The notes below the pieces were generated by a model. It saw only the letters and a list, made by a program, of their open reading frames with translations. It did not search any database and had not been told where the DNA came from. From assembly GCF_014839805.1 (NCBI RefSeq), contig NC_051129.1:7754920-7818919 (forward strand): DNA of 64,000 bases, read 5' to 3'. Below are positions 48,525-61,078 of this stretch, piece after piece. A program made the position numbers and the translations under genes. How positions within the stretch are numbered: the stretch's first letter is position 1; each line of letters begins with the position of its first letter. Source of the DNA: Manduca sexta (taxonomy: Eukaryota > Arthropoda > Insecta > Lepidoptera > Sphingidae).

Positions 48525-49490
48525 TGCATTCAACCTCAGGCCGTAGACAACTTGTATTTCTACAATCGTTAACGCAAATTTAAAACAAAACAATATATAA
48601 GTTTATCCTGGCGATAGACTTATCGTTAGTATATGTCATTTCCATACATAAAGTTAGTGTTAGCGATTGTTGGACGGCATCTACGCTACGATTCCTGAAG
48701 ATTAATCGTTTCTTTCTCTTATTTAATTTTTCTTTAAATATCAATAATGCGCTCTTTAGCAACGTGTTTGTTCGATGGTGAAATTTAATAACGAATATGT
48801 GATTACTTATTTACTTTCGATTAAAAAAAACATAAATTTTGCATTTATAAGATACATAATTATCCGGTTAGTGCGGTACGGTATTGCCAGCTCTGTAGTG
48901 GTATAACGGTCGGTAACCTTGCGTTGGTTCCTCTCGTGCGTACAGAAATCGAAATGGAATATACGTATGTCCACTTTAGTTTCGCCTATGTGACGTTTTA
49001 GAATATTTTTCGATTAAAATTGACGAATCGTATTTTAAACCGTATGTTTTGTTGTTTAGATATGGTTTTGACATATCGAATTTTTAACGCGATCTGTGAC
49101 GGGAGATTACAAAAAATGGAATGCTTTGGATACAATCTGATACAATTTATATTTTTGTGTTGTGTGATCTATATCATATACCACTAGTTCATATAGTCGT
49201 GACAGTGATACAACGTTAAAAAATGTTTAATAAACTGTTAAATATAGTTACTAACACTGACTCGTTTTGTTTTGCATTCGAATTTGGACATTGAAGTGAA
49301 ATATGTTTGTTCTATTGAATTGTGTACACCTATTTTTAGACTGCGTAAATGTGAATAAAAGTTGAACAAAAATTTTACAAATACTTTGATTGATTTCTTG
49401 GCGTTTTCACAGAACCTTGAAGGTCTCATTCAAAGCATCTAACGTCGTCTACCAATTTTATTATTTCAAAATAGTCCACATACCACATAA

Positions 49491-49808
49491 GTATCAAGAA
49501 TACTATATAACATAATATATTCAACTGCAATAACAATTAAGCGGCTCGCAGTTGTTCACAGTGATTTGGATGCAGTGCTCTGGAAAATGTGCGCCGCAAT
49601 TATTGCCACCATTGTTCCGGAGGTCGGTGCTGATGTACCCAGAGTGGGACAGAACTATACGATAATATAGACGTCTCTTTCATATTTGGAAACTGTAAGA
49701 AGGGGTAACGTGGACCCCGATGAGCAATTGCAAGCGGAAGTGATTACCCAACCGCGCCGAATGCAGTTTGTATTGAAATGCCACATTCATTTTGTGATGT
49801 TGGAATAA
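49491..49808 (+). pseudogene. Coding-like stretch with one in-frame stop, unidentified
   Basis: One frame stays open from 49491 to 49808 except for a single TAG at 49668-49670. Before the stop I read KRLAVVHSDLDAVLWKMCAA and IVPEVGADVPRVGQNYTII. After it, in the same frame, come SLSYLETVRRGNVDPDEQLQ and EVITQPRRMQF. Almost half of the codons between 49548 and 49650 start with G, a strong coding-type bias for this AT-rich window. It may be a decayed gene or element fragment, or two exons whose junction I misplace. No family is recognised and no start codon is evident. Confidence 0.3.
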
Positions 49809-50074
49809 TACTGTATTGGATATCGTTATCTTGATTTTGTTGCAACGCAGGTTCAGCATTAATAACAGCATAATCGATATGAAATTCTGAGGATGAATTA
49901 AAAAAGTAAGTACCTAGAAGTTGAGAAAGTAATGGTCGATTCTTTCAGCGCGTCGGGAGGTTGTTAAAAGAACTTTAATTTTTATTCTTATAAAACTGTG
50001 GTAGTATTTCAATACGGTTAAGTATTTTTTATTGTAGATTATGGCGTCATATTTGATTACTGTCCATGGTAAGT

Positions 50075-50285
50075 TGAGTAGGGTATAGATAAAATGTCGG
50101 ATGATAAGAAATTATTAATGTCCCATCTTCAGTCGACATAATTATGCCGGCTTGTTTAAACCGGATATACACAAGCTGATTCTGGAAACTGTTACGGGCT
50201 AGTATGGTGGGTTTTAACACTTTGTGTATGATGGGCTCTATCCGGGCAGATACAAAATCCTCAGCAATTAGTGATATTGTGCAAG
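50075..50285 (-). repeat. Repeat family C, diverged minus-strand copy
   Basis: On the plus strand it shows AGTCGACATAATTATGCCGG, GGTGGGTTTTAACACTTTGT and a decayed end near AAATCCTCAGCAATTAG. The order is the reverse of 43603-43845. Confidence 0.5.
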
Positions 50286-51296
50286 TCAAGGATAATATAA
50301 ACAGTTATTAGATCAACTTAGACTCTTTCCTGGTCGCTAACCATGCAGATACAAAACCACCAGCAGATAGAGTTGTTGAGCAAGTTGATGATAATATAAT
50401 CAGTAGGTCATCTTAGAGACTACAGATTAGATCCTGTGACGGTAGTGAGTTCTTATGTAAAAATAATCTTCTATCTACACGTGACACAGAATCAGCCATT
50501 TCTTAAAACTACAGTTTTCTTTAAGGATTTTTCTTATAGCTAATAATAGACTCAACTACTCTTCGTACTAAACGTGCGAGTGAGATGTTGAAATATCAGC
50601 CTTAAGCTCGTGAAATAATGAACCAAAAGCAACCGATATTTTTGCTTGGATTAGGAAGTAAATTGAAATTGCGTAGCCGCATAGATATTGATGTCTCTCA
50701 ACCCCTCTGAGATTAAAAGCATAAAGGCCCTCATGAAATTATAATTTAATTTTTTCCGTGGAAATTCATTTTCTTTACGAACACATTGTGAATGTACGAT
50801 GCGGTTTTCATATCATAGATTAAATAACGTTGATATAAAATTAAAACCTCTCTTGGATGTTGGAAGCCACGTGTATTGTGTCATCTCGGAATACTTTATT
50901 CTTTATTGTCTGCATAAACGATTTTAAATAGAATTTTATCTTTATGAAATTTCTTTTTAGGATTGTTTAATTTTATCATTGAAGTATGGATTATTTTCAA
51001 CGAGATAACTTAGATATAATTTTGGAAGTCACTTAATAAGTGATTTGGTGACAATTTTAATTTAATACAACGAACTTGATATTTTTTGATCTTAAAAAAT
51101 CGTATATGACCTATTATTTGCGTTATAAAAGTGCAACAACGAGGACCTTACCATAAGGCTATTCTATTTATATTTACATAAATATATCATTCAGGAAAAA
51201 TTAACATCTTTGTTTGAGGATCAACTGAAATCACTAAGTACTCTAAGATTTATTTACTTTACACAGACTTCTTTCATCAATAATTTGATTATAATA
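50286..51296. other. No gene seen
   Basis: AT-rich with no repeats recognised. Confidence 0.5.
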
Positions 51297-51535
51297 TGAA
51301 ATCTATACTAGACGTTGCGCGCAGCTTCACCCGCGTCAAAAAAAATACCAGACCCCACTTACTCAGGTCCACTATGTAAAGGATATAAGATAACCCTGGA
51401 CATGGTCTATCCATTTCATATTTCATCCAAATCCGTAGGGACTTTTGTGCTAATCTTAAGTGCTGACGAACATCGAAATTTAGAATCAACTCAAATTTTC
51501 GCATACAGCAACCCTTAGGGGTCATTCTAATATAA
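51297..51535 (-). repeat. Non-autonomous repeat fragment
   Basis: On the minus strand it ends with GACGCGGGTGAAGCTGCGCG and CAACGTCTAGTATAG, the tail style shared with 39588-39828. The short open frames on both strands have no recognisable content. Confidence 0.45.
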
Positions 51536-52044
51536 TAAATAAGTAATATTACTTTTAATCTTCAACCACCTTTTGCATCAACGTTGATGTTTTTATTTTA
51601 TACTATTTATTTGGGTTGAAAAACAATTGTATACAAAATTTTACAAAAGTAAGACTACATAGTATATATCGGAGATAATTATACAACTAATTATATTATC
51701 CACAATTTATACATTCGTAAGATGTAATGTCGGTAATGTTTTGAATGACTACAGAATGAAGTGGAATTCAAGTGTAATCTACTTAGAATACGGTAGGAGG
51801 GATCCAGCGGTCGCAGGTGCTTCTAGATTTACTGCAAGCCTCAGGATAATGTACATAGACGCATCTCGCAGCTCGAGTTCATTGTAAAGATTTGTCGGAA
51901 GATAAAACTACAAAAGGTATTGTGGAAAAGCGTTATCTCGGGCTTATGGTGTAACTTATTGTGCATACAACGTTTGCTTTGTTATACACCGCTTGGGATT
52001 TTGTTGGTGTTATTGTTCTTTTTTATATACGTTTACAGCAAATA

Positions 52045-52295
52045 ACCCACAGCACCTCATCGTAAATGGAGTGGGGTCCAATAGAATGTCGACTGACGAG
52101 AACAACTCCTCGGCAGTTGACACAATTATGCCGGCCTGTTGAAACGAATAGATATAGCTTGTGCCCGGAACGCGACATACTTATGATCCCGGAATGCGGC
52201 ACACTTACGTGGGCCACTATGGCGGGTTTTAACACCTTGAGTTCAGTGGTCGCTGTCCTGGCGGATATAAAATATATCCTACCACCAGCAATTGT
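52045..52295 (-). repeat. Repeat family C, minus-strand copy
   Basis: The plus strand runs GGAGTGGGGTCCAATAGAAT, GACACAATTATGCCGGCCTG, GGCGGGTTTTAACACCTTG and ATATATCCTACCACCAGC, the full family C order reversed. Confidence 0.65.
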
Positions 52296-52904
52296 GTTGC
52301 AGTGCTTTGGATCACTGTTTCTCTAGAAAAGGCTTTTTCTACACGAAATGCAGTCATAGAACAAAGTTATCTATCGGCCCAGCCAACAAATTCACTATTA
52401 TACAATTTTTTTAACCGTTTCAAAGATTAATTTGGAGACACAAAACAATCCAATAAAATATTTAAAACGTATGTATTTATACAACGTCTGAATAACCTTT
52501 TATGTTATAGAAACAGCTTGTATTGTGGAAAAACTGTTACAACATACACGCATTTAGGAAAATATATTATTTCATTTTATATGAGTTCCCGTAAGTGCTA
52601 TTTTTGTGGTTTTCTTCGTAAAAGTGTTTCCACTATCGATGTTAACCTTTTAGCCTGAAATTCGGATTGTGATTTTGTTGTTATCTTACGTATAGACGAT
52701 GAAAATGTAAGATACGGTTAGGAAATAAGAAAATGTCTCAGGAACACGGGAAGATTTGAGTGGTTAGAATACTTTTTTCTGGACAATCTTAAGCTACGGA
52801 TTTTAGTGCGTAGTTATAATATATTTATTTATTGTTACTATGTGATGTCAGTTCCGTCTATTTAAAATTAGATTGAAAAACTATTATTTTCCGAGGGAGC
52901 AAAA

Positions 52905-53030
52905 TAACGGGATAAAAAATAGCCTTTGGGATACATGGTCGACCCGCGTGCCAAATTTAACCCAAATTCTACGTTTACTTTTAACAAACACCCCAACGTT
53001 TTCACATACTTTCGCATTTATTATAGATGA
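52905..53030 (-). repeat. Non-autonomous repeat fragment next to a SINE
   Basis: It contains CGGGATAAAAAATAGCCTTT and a segment ending TTTCGCATTTATTATAGATG. The same layout is seen at 63013-63155. The SINE at 53044-53303 landed at its edge. Confidence 0.4.
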
Positions 53031-53043
53031 GATATTAACATAC

Positions 53044-53303
53044 ATACATACATAACATCACGCATTTATCCCCGAAGAGGTATGCAGAGGCGCAACTAGG
53101 GCACCCACTTTTCGCCAAGTATGTTCCGTCCCATGATGTGATAGGGGGCGAGCCTATCGCCATATCGGGCACAAATTCCAGACTCCGGGCTGATATTGAG
53201 CAGATAAACCCAAATATCACTTTGCCCGACCCGGGATTCGAACCCAGGACCTCAGAGCGCTATTGTACCGGACATGCAATACAACTACGCCACCGAGGCA
53301 GTC
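53044..53303 (-). mobile_element. tRNA-derived SINE, family I, young copy
   Basis: A full-length minus-strand copy with box B (GGTTCGAATCC) and box A (TGGCGTAGTTG) read on that strand and an ATGT repeat as the 3' tail. An exact 16-bp duplication, GATGAGATATTAACAT, flanks it at 53028-53043 and 53304-53319. It sits next to an older non-autonomous repeat at 52905-53030. Near-identity to the copy at 2735-3002 and the intact duplication suggest recent movement. Confidence 0.87.
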
Positions 53304-53587
53304 GATGAGATATTAACATTTAGATAAAACTTTATTTTAGGTGATTTAATCATTGTTATGTTTGCTTTAGAACTATGTAATGAACTGAGGTATTTTACTT
53401 TCAGAAATGTCTAGAAAAACCTGAGCTTTGAGTTTGACTGTCAGACGTTTACGTCGTCTAAGGATTTTACAAAGGACTATTGAGACGACTGAGCCATTGT
53501 TTCGACAAACGCATTTTCTTCACTAGTTATGACGCATTTTAGTGGATCTAGATCGTTAGCAACGTCTGGTATTTGTTTAGCAATGTT

Positions 53588-53830
53588 TTTAGCATAAACG
53601 AGCAAACGGGTCACCTGATGTTGAATGATTTCAACCGCTCGTAAAGAACAACAGCAAGGAAATAATGGATGCGATGTTTTAAAGGAAATAATGAGGATTA
53701 GAAGGAGGTGTTTTTGCCTTTGGGAATGTCATAAAACGGAACTGAAAGCTGTAAGTTAATCTCGGTCTTCTATCAGACACTGGTACTACGACGGTCGAGG
53801 AGGTCCTATGTAAATTGCGATACTGTCCTA
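53588..53830 (+). repeat. Probable dispersed repeat fragment
   Basis: It starts GAGCAAACGGGTCACCTGAT, a phrase I associate with a common lepidopteran repeat. The rest is diverged and its end is not defined. Confidence 0.35.
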
Positions 53831-54959
53831 CCACATGATTTTTGTTGTTGGTATTTCACTCGATTCGAAAATGTATTCATAATGTTAAGTTCACCAATTT
53901 AGCCTTTACGAAGCTGATTATAATTATAGCTACCATATTACTTTATTATTTTGTAAATAATAAAGTGTTTCTTCCGAATTTTATATGGATTAGGATTCTG
54001 ATAGTCGTTTTTGATTTCTTATTGAATTTTATGTCAATTTAATATTAATTGTAATACTACTATATCAAGTTATATGAAGCTGTATTAAACTTAAAGTTTG
54101 TGGGGTTGGCGTAATCTGTACCGCTTGTGACATAAACTGCGCGTTTACGCAGATAGTGGGACTCGCTTTAAATGAGTAGGTATTGTTGGAGAGAATACTA
54201 GATGTTCCTATATGATGATGTAAAAAACATGTTTAAGTAGATGGAAAATAATTATATAAAGTTAACTTTATTTTAAGAACATAATAAATTAACAAACAGG
54301 ACAAATAACTGACTTATTAAATGAAGAAAATCATACAGCGTAGTAGTAAACAAATTTGTAGGTAAAACATTTTTCAATCGGATATATCACCTTTCAGATT
54401 ATTCTATCCCTTCTATTAGTATAGCTGACCTCTTATGGCAAAACCAGTTTAAAAGTTACAATTGTATTGATAGTTTCCTTTGAAGTTTGTACATCCCTTC
54501 ACATTTCGCGCAGAAGCAAAGTACTGACCTTAATTTTATTCAATTTGTAACTCGCGAACCCAAAACTTTCGTGATGCATGATTCGAACAGTAATTTGACT
54601 TTTATTGCTTTTACTCACCCGGATATTCCTAAAAGGTTCCTTTCTGTGGGGAAATGAAAAAAGGCTAGAATAATTTTCTATAGATTGCTTTCTAAGTGGA
54701 TTTGGATAAGAGTCGTCACTATTCGATGGCAGATCGCGATGTATGTAATCTTGTTTTAAGTTATTTTTGTGTGTTTATATTCTTATATTTATTTCTACGG
54801 AGACTGAATGATTTTTATTGTATTAAGTAATGATTGTATTAATGAATAGTAGAATTAAACGAAGCACAAATGAGGCGTTATACTCAGGATTAATACCACA
54901 TAATATAGGGCAAGTTTATGTGCTATGTATCTTTTATCATATGTTTTATTTCTATATCT

Positions 54960-55105
54960 TTACTAACAATATAATTTTGAAGTTTGAACGCGTTAATCTC
55001 AGGAAGTACTAAAATGAGTATTATGTGTAACTTTATACTGCCGGAAAATATTAGCCCCGGAAAAACAATTCCAGGCGGGCTGAGCCGCAGACAATAGTCG
55101 TATAT
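54960..55105 (+). repeat. Non-autonomous repeat fragment, related to 5537-6426
   Basis: It contains GTTTGAACGCGTTAATCTCA, GGAAGTACTAAAATG and a GGCGGGCTGAGCCGCAGAC tail. It is a short, internally deleted copy. Confidence 0.5.
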
Positions 55106-58100
55106 ATAAAAGTTACAAACATCAGCGCACACTATTAAATATACCTTTAGTATCAAATAAATAGTGGAATAAAAATATAGTAGATCACTATATTTAAAAG
55201 AGTATCGTCAATAAAGCAAACACAAATATAAAGTTTCGTAAACGAAATATAATGAAATCTCGAGTTAAGTCTTCTTATAGTTGTTCGACGATTTACAAAT
55301 GCTAGCCACGGCGCCGGTGGTATTAGACTCAGTATAAGAACACTTTTCCTCATCATATTCTTTCTCTCGTCTATGTGATTGTTACGATATGGCTCAATTT
55401 GCCCGTTGATGTTACACGGAACGTTTCGAGCGGAAAATATTGTGTCAATAAAAATATCAAAGCTGAGATGTTAAAGAAAAAGTATAACATTGATTCTTTG
55501 TTTTTCTTTAGAAACTTGTGTATGGGTTAAAAATTGTGTTTGTGGGTATGCATTTTGTATTTTTAGGTTAGTTTCAAATTATATCATAATGTTCTAGTTC
55601 CTTTTAAAATGTGACCTTATTTATAAATTTTTACTAATTTTAAAAATGATTTTATACCGAGTTTATAAAAAATATTGTAAAATTATGAGTTTTATTTATT
55701 GTTCGATTATAATGATCTATTATATTCTTATAATCGTTTTTCGAATCGAAAGCGAGCTATTTTCGTCTGATACTTAAAACATCGACATTGAGAGAACGTT
55801 AAATTCGTTCAAGATATAATTTAAACTGGTTCCCAAGAGTTCGAAGTCAGCATTCTTTATCGGCGATGCTGTCATGTAACAGCGACGGTTGGCCCCTCAC
55901 CAAGCGCTGGCTTCCTCTGCCCTCTATAATTCTTCAAAACAACATGGCACCGTTCCAAAATTAATAACAACTTTTTTTTCTGATAGTGCATCTAGATTTA
56001 CGAGCATGACGTGGTTGCTCTTATAGTTATATATTGATCTCTCGGGTTGACGAACTGAAAGGTTCAGGAATCCTTATAGGCTAGGATTTTCTATTTTTTA
56101 ATTTCCAATGCAATTCGATTTGTTGTAGTTGTTTTTTTTAATGAAATTGCAAAAATATTTTCTTCTTGCTTGTCTACATCACACAGCCAAATTGTAAGCT
56201 AAATTTCAAGCTTTTAAATTAATTTGTGCGGTGTTTAAAATCAGTCAGTACTAAGAATGAAATATAACTAGAATTAACAAAATATAGGTTTAATTTACCA
56301 ATTTACGCGTGCATAATTACAATAAAATATGGCACATGTCACTGAGATAGCTTTCTGTTAGTATAAAACCGTATTAATATAACCAGAGATTGGCTATAAA
56401 TTACATTACGCTAATGAACATGCAACCATTGCTTATTTCCGAAAATTGGTTAAAAACATAGTTTGAGAGTGAGAAAGACAGAACATCCAAAGTGAATAGA
56501 CGCTCGCTTAGATGACAAACACTACGATTGCCATTGACCTCAGTAAAGTCAAACGTTGCGTGTGAACATCGGTTAGGGGTAAAAATTTGAAAATGTAATA
56601 TGTTAAAGTCATGTTCCACCTTCACAAGCCATATTCACTAATTGTACAAAATATAAACAAAGGTATAGATATATAATTGGTACCTATTCAAAATATAATG
56701 GACAAAATATAACAGTATTATTTAACAGAAATACAAAATCTAACAACGAAAAGCTATAAATTCCTGCCAACAACGCATCGGGCCACCAAATTGATGTTTA
56801 TTTGTCGTTAATAGATTTATAAGCAAACTAAAGCCGTAGATAACCTGCGAGGAACGCTGTCGCCGAAGGAACTAGTGCACTGTCTTCCACACCCACATCA
56901 GTTTCACTTCAATAGTTATAAACTGCTTCTTTATAGAGAACTATTTCAGCCACAGCTGCAATTCTCATTTATATTGAATGTTTAACGTTGCGGCTTGCGG
57001 GTACGTTCTGAAGTTTGGCTCAACAAAGCTGAATTTAATTTCTTTTGTGACGTCTCGAATAGGAATCAGAATGTGTTTGAATTAATCTTTGTGTGTGCAT
57101 GTGGAAATACGTACGAAAGTGGATTCTATTGTATGCTGTTCAATCCTTGCATGCCGCCTTCGTTTATAATAAGGAAAATTTAAAAACAAATATGCAGATT
57201 ATTTTTCTTTAAATTAATTTTATGCTGTTTGTGGTTGGTTACTCGTACACAAAACTTTTCCTAGGTAGGTACCATCGTATTGTCTAATTCTTCTGTTATA
57301 GAACACTATAAGCATTGGTATGATCCGGTATGAAAGATATATTCAGTGTAATATTGGGCACTATAAGATTTAACATATTATAATTCAGTGGTTAGTGGCA
57401 ATTCAGTGCAGTAAGGATCTTTTTAATTCATAATGCGTGTCTTTATGTTGTGGCGTTTACCTTTATACGAGCAATTAATTCGTCAAAAAAAGCTACAATG
57501 TTTTCATACGTGAATAAATCTCAGAGCGTATTTGTATAGTGTTTTTTTCAGTTCCACATTGGTCGAACATTCAGTCTAGCTTTGATTTTTTATCTGTATG
57601 TCAGGTAAACAACAAGTTGGTGGAAAGTGCCTCCATTTTTTTGTTCCGTGTTTTCAACGAAAGCCCTCAAAACGATTTTTGAATGTTTGATTTTGCGTGT
57701 ATGATTTGTTATTGAATGAAGGGATGTTTAAAATTCTTAAGTGTTGATGAAGAGTGTATAAGCCGCATAATAAACTAAATTTAACTAGGTATAAAAAGTC
57801 GTATATAGGCCGTATCTGTAAGTAGGTACACAGTTGTTTCATATATTATCGCTACTAAGCATCAAGCAAGTAATATTATTACTGCAATAATATACATTAT
57901 ATACATTATAGCGATTGTAATAATTATGTATTATAACATAAAACTATTATAAATATACATTCCAAAGTAAGTTTTACAATAATTATGAAGCTCTCGCTTA
58001 GGAATAGTAAATCCACGTTAAGAATGTTCTTCAGTTAACTTCATAACAAGAAGTTTCAACTGTTTTCAGTAAACAACAAGTTGGGTGCTCGTCTCGCGAG

Positions 58101-58259
58101 TTTACGTGTGCTAAATAACTCTTCCTATAATACAACGAAAACTTTCGCACAGGTGGGTATCCAGAAATCGCTTGATACTTTATGCACTCCTGGTATTCAA
58201 AATGGGGTGATCGTTTTATACCAATTTAACGCAATTAAAATATGGTAGACCTAGGCTAA

Positions 58260-58286
58260 AATGGTCTGTATTAACTACAGACCATT
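58260..58286. other. Perfect 11-bp hairpin
   Basis: AATGGTCTGTA at 58260-58270 pairs with TACAGACCATT at 58276-58286 around a TTAAC loop. Confidence 0.7.
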
Positions 58287-59701
58287 ACATACAGTGTTCA
58301 TCGGCCAACACAGAATATAGACTGCTGCCGATGTTCGATTAGTGTGACCAGTGATGCTACTGCATCTCTAAAAACCGATGGAGTAAGATCTACGTTAAAT
58401 GGAAAAAGTGTTTACTCAAATATTTAAAAAATATATATTGTATTCAAATTTCGAACTCATTGTCTAAATATGTTTTTTTTCAACCCGTCAAGTCGCAGCT
58501 GATCGTTGTCAAAGTGCGTACTTATACAGGAAACCAGTAGCGTATCTTGCCATATATCTAAATTTGTTGGGGGCTCTTCAGGGCAGTGCGAATTTTTGGG
58601 CGCCCGCTTAGTTTAATGTAGGTATGAGCCAAGAGAGGCCCTAAATCTCTGTGCCCCGTAGCACTGAAACAGCTGATACAGCGGTAGCTACTCCCCTGAA
58701 TGAAACAAAGAAAACTTCATATAAAAGGGAAATTCTTTTATTTTAAATCTGTGGTGATGCCATGTATAATTGTCTCAGTTGCATTTGTTTTTATTTATTG
58801 AGAATGCGTTTATATTCCGTTTTTTAAACAAAGAAAAGAGCACTATTTTCACACTTTCGTACATAGTAAGTAGTATTCACGATAATATAAAATTATTTTT
58901 TATTCACTCAATACGATATGAAAAATACATTTCACGTATCACTTTGAAGCGTGTTACAAGAAAAAAATACGTTTTCAACTGAGTATCTCATAATAATTTT
59001 AAATAAATTTTGTTGTAATTTAATTTGCAGAGGTGGCGATAGCGGGAATAGTCATGTTTTAAATCTGAAAATATATTCCAAAAAACTATGTTTAGGTGTA
59101 TAACGAGAATTATGTTTTGATAACTGACTGAGTAGACGAGCTAGATGCTAAATGACTACTAGACTTCTCTTTAATAATAATTTAATATTCTCATGTAGTA
59201 CCTTATCATAAGTGTAACTATGTTCGCTTACGTGATGAATAAAGCATTTTTATTTTTTTTATTTTTTTTTTTAAAATGAATTCTTTCGATAAATAAAACA
59301 AACTTTTGTAAAAACGGCTATCAGAAACGATAATTCCAGAAAAAACAAACTAACAGCAACACCGCTATTTTATTAATTGATCGCCACACCTGAATACGTA
59401 CGCAAATTCGTCCTTTCACATCCGCCCATTGATCGTCTGACTTTTACATGGAAATCCCTTTTTGCACGCAGAATATCCAACAGGAGCTACGCTTTTAGGA
59501 AGCGTAAACATCGTTGACGCGCTATGGGCAAGCGTTAAAAATGCCTGAGCACACTGGTCGGGTCGCTTTCATTGGCTTCTCGTTTCATTCGAGCCTATAG
59601 ATTTGCGTGCAAGCTATGTTTTTGTATGAAAGTAGGCAAACTATCTAGTGGGTTGATTCAGATTCGTCTATCGGTACTTACAATGGCAGAGAAATGTTTT
59701 A

Positions 59702-61078
59702 AATAATAATAAATACTCTTTATTTTAACCATTTTTAAATAGAGAAACACAAACAAGATTAATACATTTTCTTAAATCTATGGTGTACAATAGGCAGCCT
59801 TATCGCTACAAGCGATCTCTTTTAGACAACCTTTGTATGGAAAGAAACAAAAAGCACAAGTATAGACAGCGGTGTACAACAAGAAGAAACAAAAAGAAAA
59901 TAATAAATAAATCCTAATACTTATATAAAATATGAAAATATACTAATATATATATATGAATTAATAAATTAGAATGGTGTTATTTTGCACTATGTTTTGG
60001 AGAGGTTGTGGATTTTAAGTAGTTTTTTAAACGTAATTAAAGATTTGGCTTGTTTTATTTTTAGCGGCAGGGCATTCCAAAAACGGATCGCTTGTACAGT
60101 AGAAGATCGGTCATAGAAGTTAGCGGTATGTGCGGGTGTCTTAAGAAGAAAAGTGTGGGAAGAACGCAGAGATCGAGAGTGGGAGAGATGCAAGAATTCA
60201 AAACGCTCATTGAGATATTGCGGGGAAGTAGGGCTAAATAAGATATTAAATAACAAAGTCAGAATGTGCATATTCCGGCGAAAACGGATGGGGAACCATT
60301 TTAGCTTCTCGCGAAATTCAGAGACATGGTCATATTTGCGTAAACCGAATATGAACCTTATGCAGAAATTCTGTAGATGTTCGAGTTTATTAAGCTGGTC
60401 TTCGGTTAGATCAAGGTATGAGGCGTCGGCATAGTCTAGAATGGGAAGAAGTAGGGACTGTGCAAGTAATATTTTAGTGGTGATAGGCAAAAAATTACAA
60501 AGTCTTCTGAGGGAAAAAGCTGAAGCGAACAACTTGCGGCTCACCTCGGTAATTTGTGACACCCATGATAAATTTCTATCGAAAATGACTCCAAGATTCT
60601 TAACAGTATCACTAATTTTAATACAGGTGCCATCAAAGATCACATGTGGGAGATGTAACCAATTAATCCTGGAAACCATTCTTGAGCTACCAATGACTAT
60701 AGCTTGAGTTTTAGTCGGATTGACTTTGATTCCATATGCTTTACTGCACTGAGCAATATAACGCAGATCACTATTGATTGTTTCTATAGCCTCCGGCAAA
60801 CGATCTAGTGAACTCTGGGTGTAAATTCGTAGATCATCAGCGTAGAGGTGGTAGGAAGAAGAGAGTTGTCGAGATATAGATTTAATAAAAACAGAGAAGA
60901 GGAGATAAAACGCCACCCTGACGTACCCCAGCAGTCGTGTTACACCACGATGAAAAATTACCATCAACGTAAACTCTCTGACGCCGTCCATTCAGGTAGC
61001 TATGAAACCAACTAATTACCATTGGAGATATGTTTAGGGAACGCAGAAGTGCTATTAGTACATCAAAGTCCACATTAT
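59702..61078 (-). mobile_element. CR1/Jockey-type LINE, 5'-truncated copy
   Basis: The minus-strand copy begins at motif A of reverse transcriptase (AFNNVDFD) and runs to a 3' UTR ending ATAAAGAGTATTTATTATT. The short ATT-type repeat at the 3' end instead of poly(A) fits CR1-group elements. No target duplication is evident. The exact clade within the CR1/Jockey group cannot be settled by eye. Confidence 0.8.
59990..61075 (-). pseudogene. CR1/Jockey-type reverse transcriptase, C-terminal two-thirds
   Basis: Motifs in order on the minus strand: AFNNVDFDVLI (motif A, first catalytic aspartate), WFHSYLNGRRQRVYVDG, GVRQGGVLSPLL (motif B), then a frameshift near 60895-60905, and in the new frame LFSVFIKSIS, SSYHLYADDLRIY (motif C, DD present), VNPTKTQAIVIGS and TVKNLGVIFD. 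The long C-terminal region has LDYADASYLDLTE, CIRFIFGLRKYDHVSEFR, FRRNMHILTLL and IRFWNALP, ending KIHNLSKT and stop at 59990. The endonuclease, the fingers and any first open frame are absent. A long frame after the shift suggests a fairly recent insertion. The enzyme is inactive because of the truncation. Confidence 0.85.

Larger units (their letters stand above)
53831..59701. other. No gene seen apart from one repeat
   Basis: Mostly AT-rich unique DNA. A minus-strand frame at 55153-55356 opens with a hydrophobic MMRKSVLILSLIPPAPWLAF, which looks signal-peptide-like but has no mature domain. GC-richer patches lie at 55830-55940, 56760-57000 and 59380-59660. The last resembles dispersed repeat residue (GCGTAGCTCCTGTTGG on the minus strand). 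Confidence 0.45.

Noticed and set aside
48885..48965. GTAGTGGTATAACGGTCGGT as a tRNA or SINE head
   Set aside because: Box A-like only; no box B at the right distance and no SINE body follows.
51756..51887. Small ATG-started frame of 43 codons
   Set aside because: Serine-rich low-information translation with no context.
55830..55940. GC-rich minus-strand frame (EGRGSQRLVRGQPSLLHDS)
   Set aside because: Looks like compositional openness in a repeat-like patch; no splice signals.
60153..60707. Two plus-strand frames of about 90 codons
   Set aside because: They are antisense shadows of the reverse transcriptase at 59990-61075.
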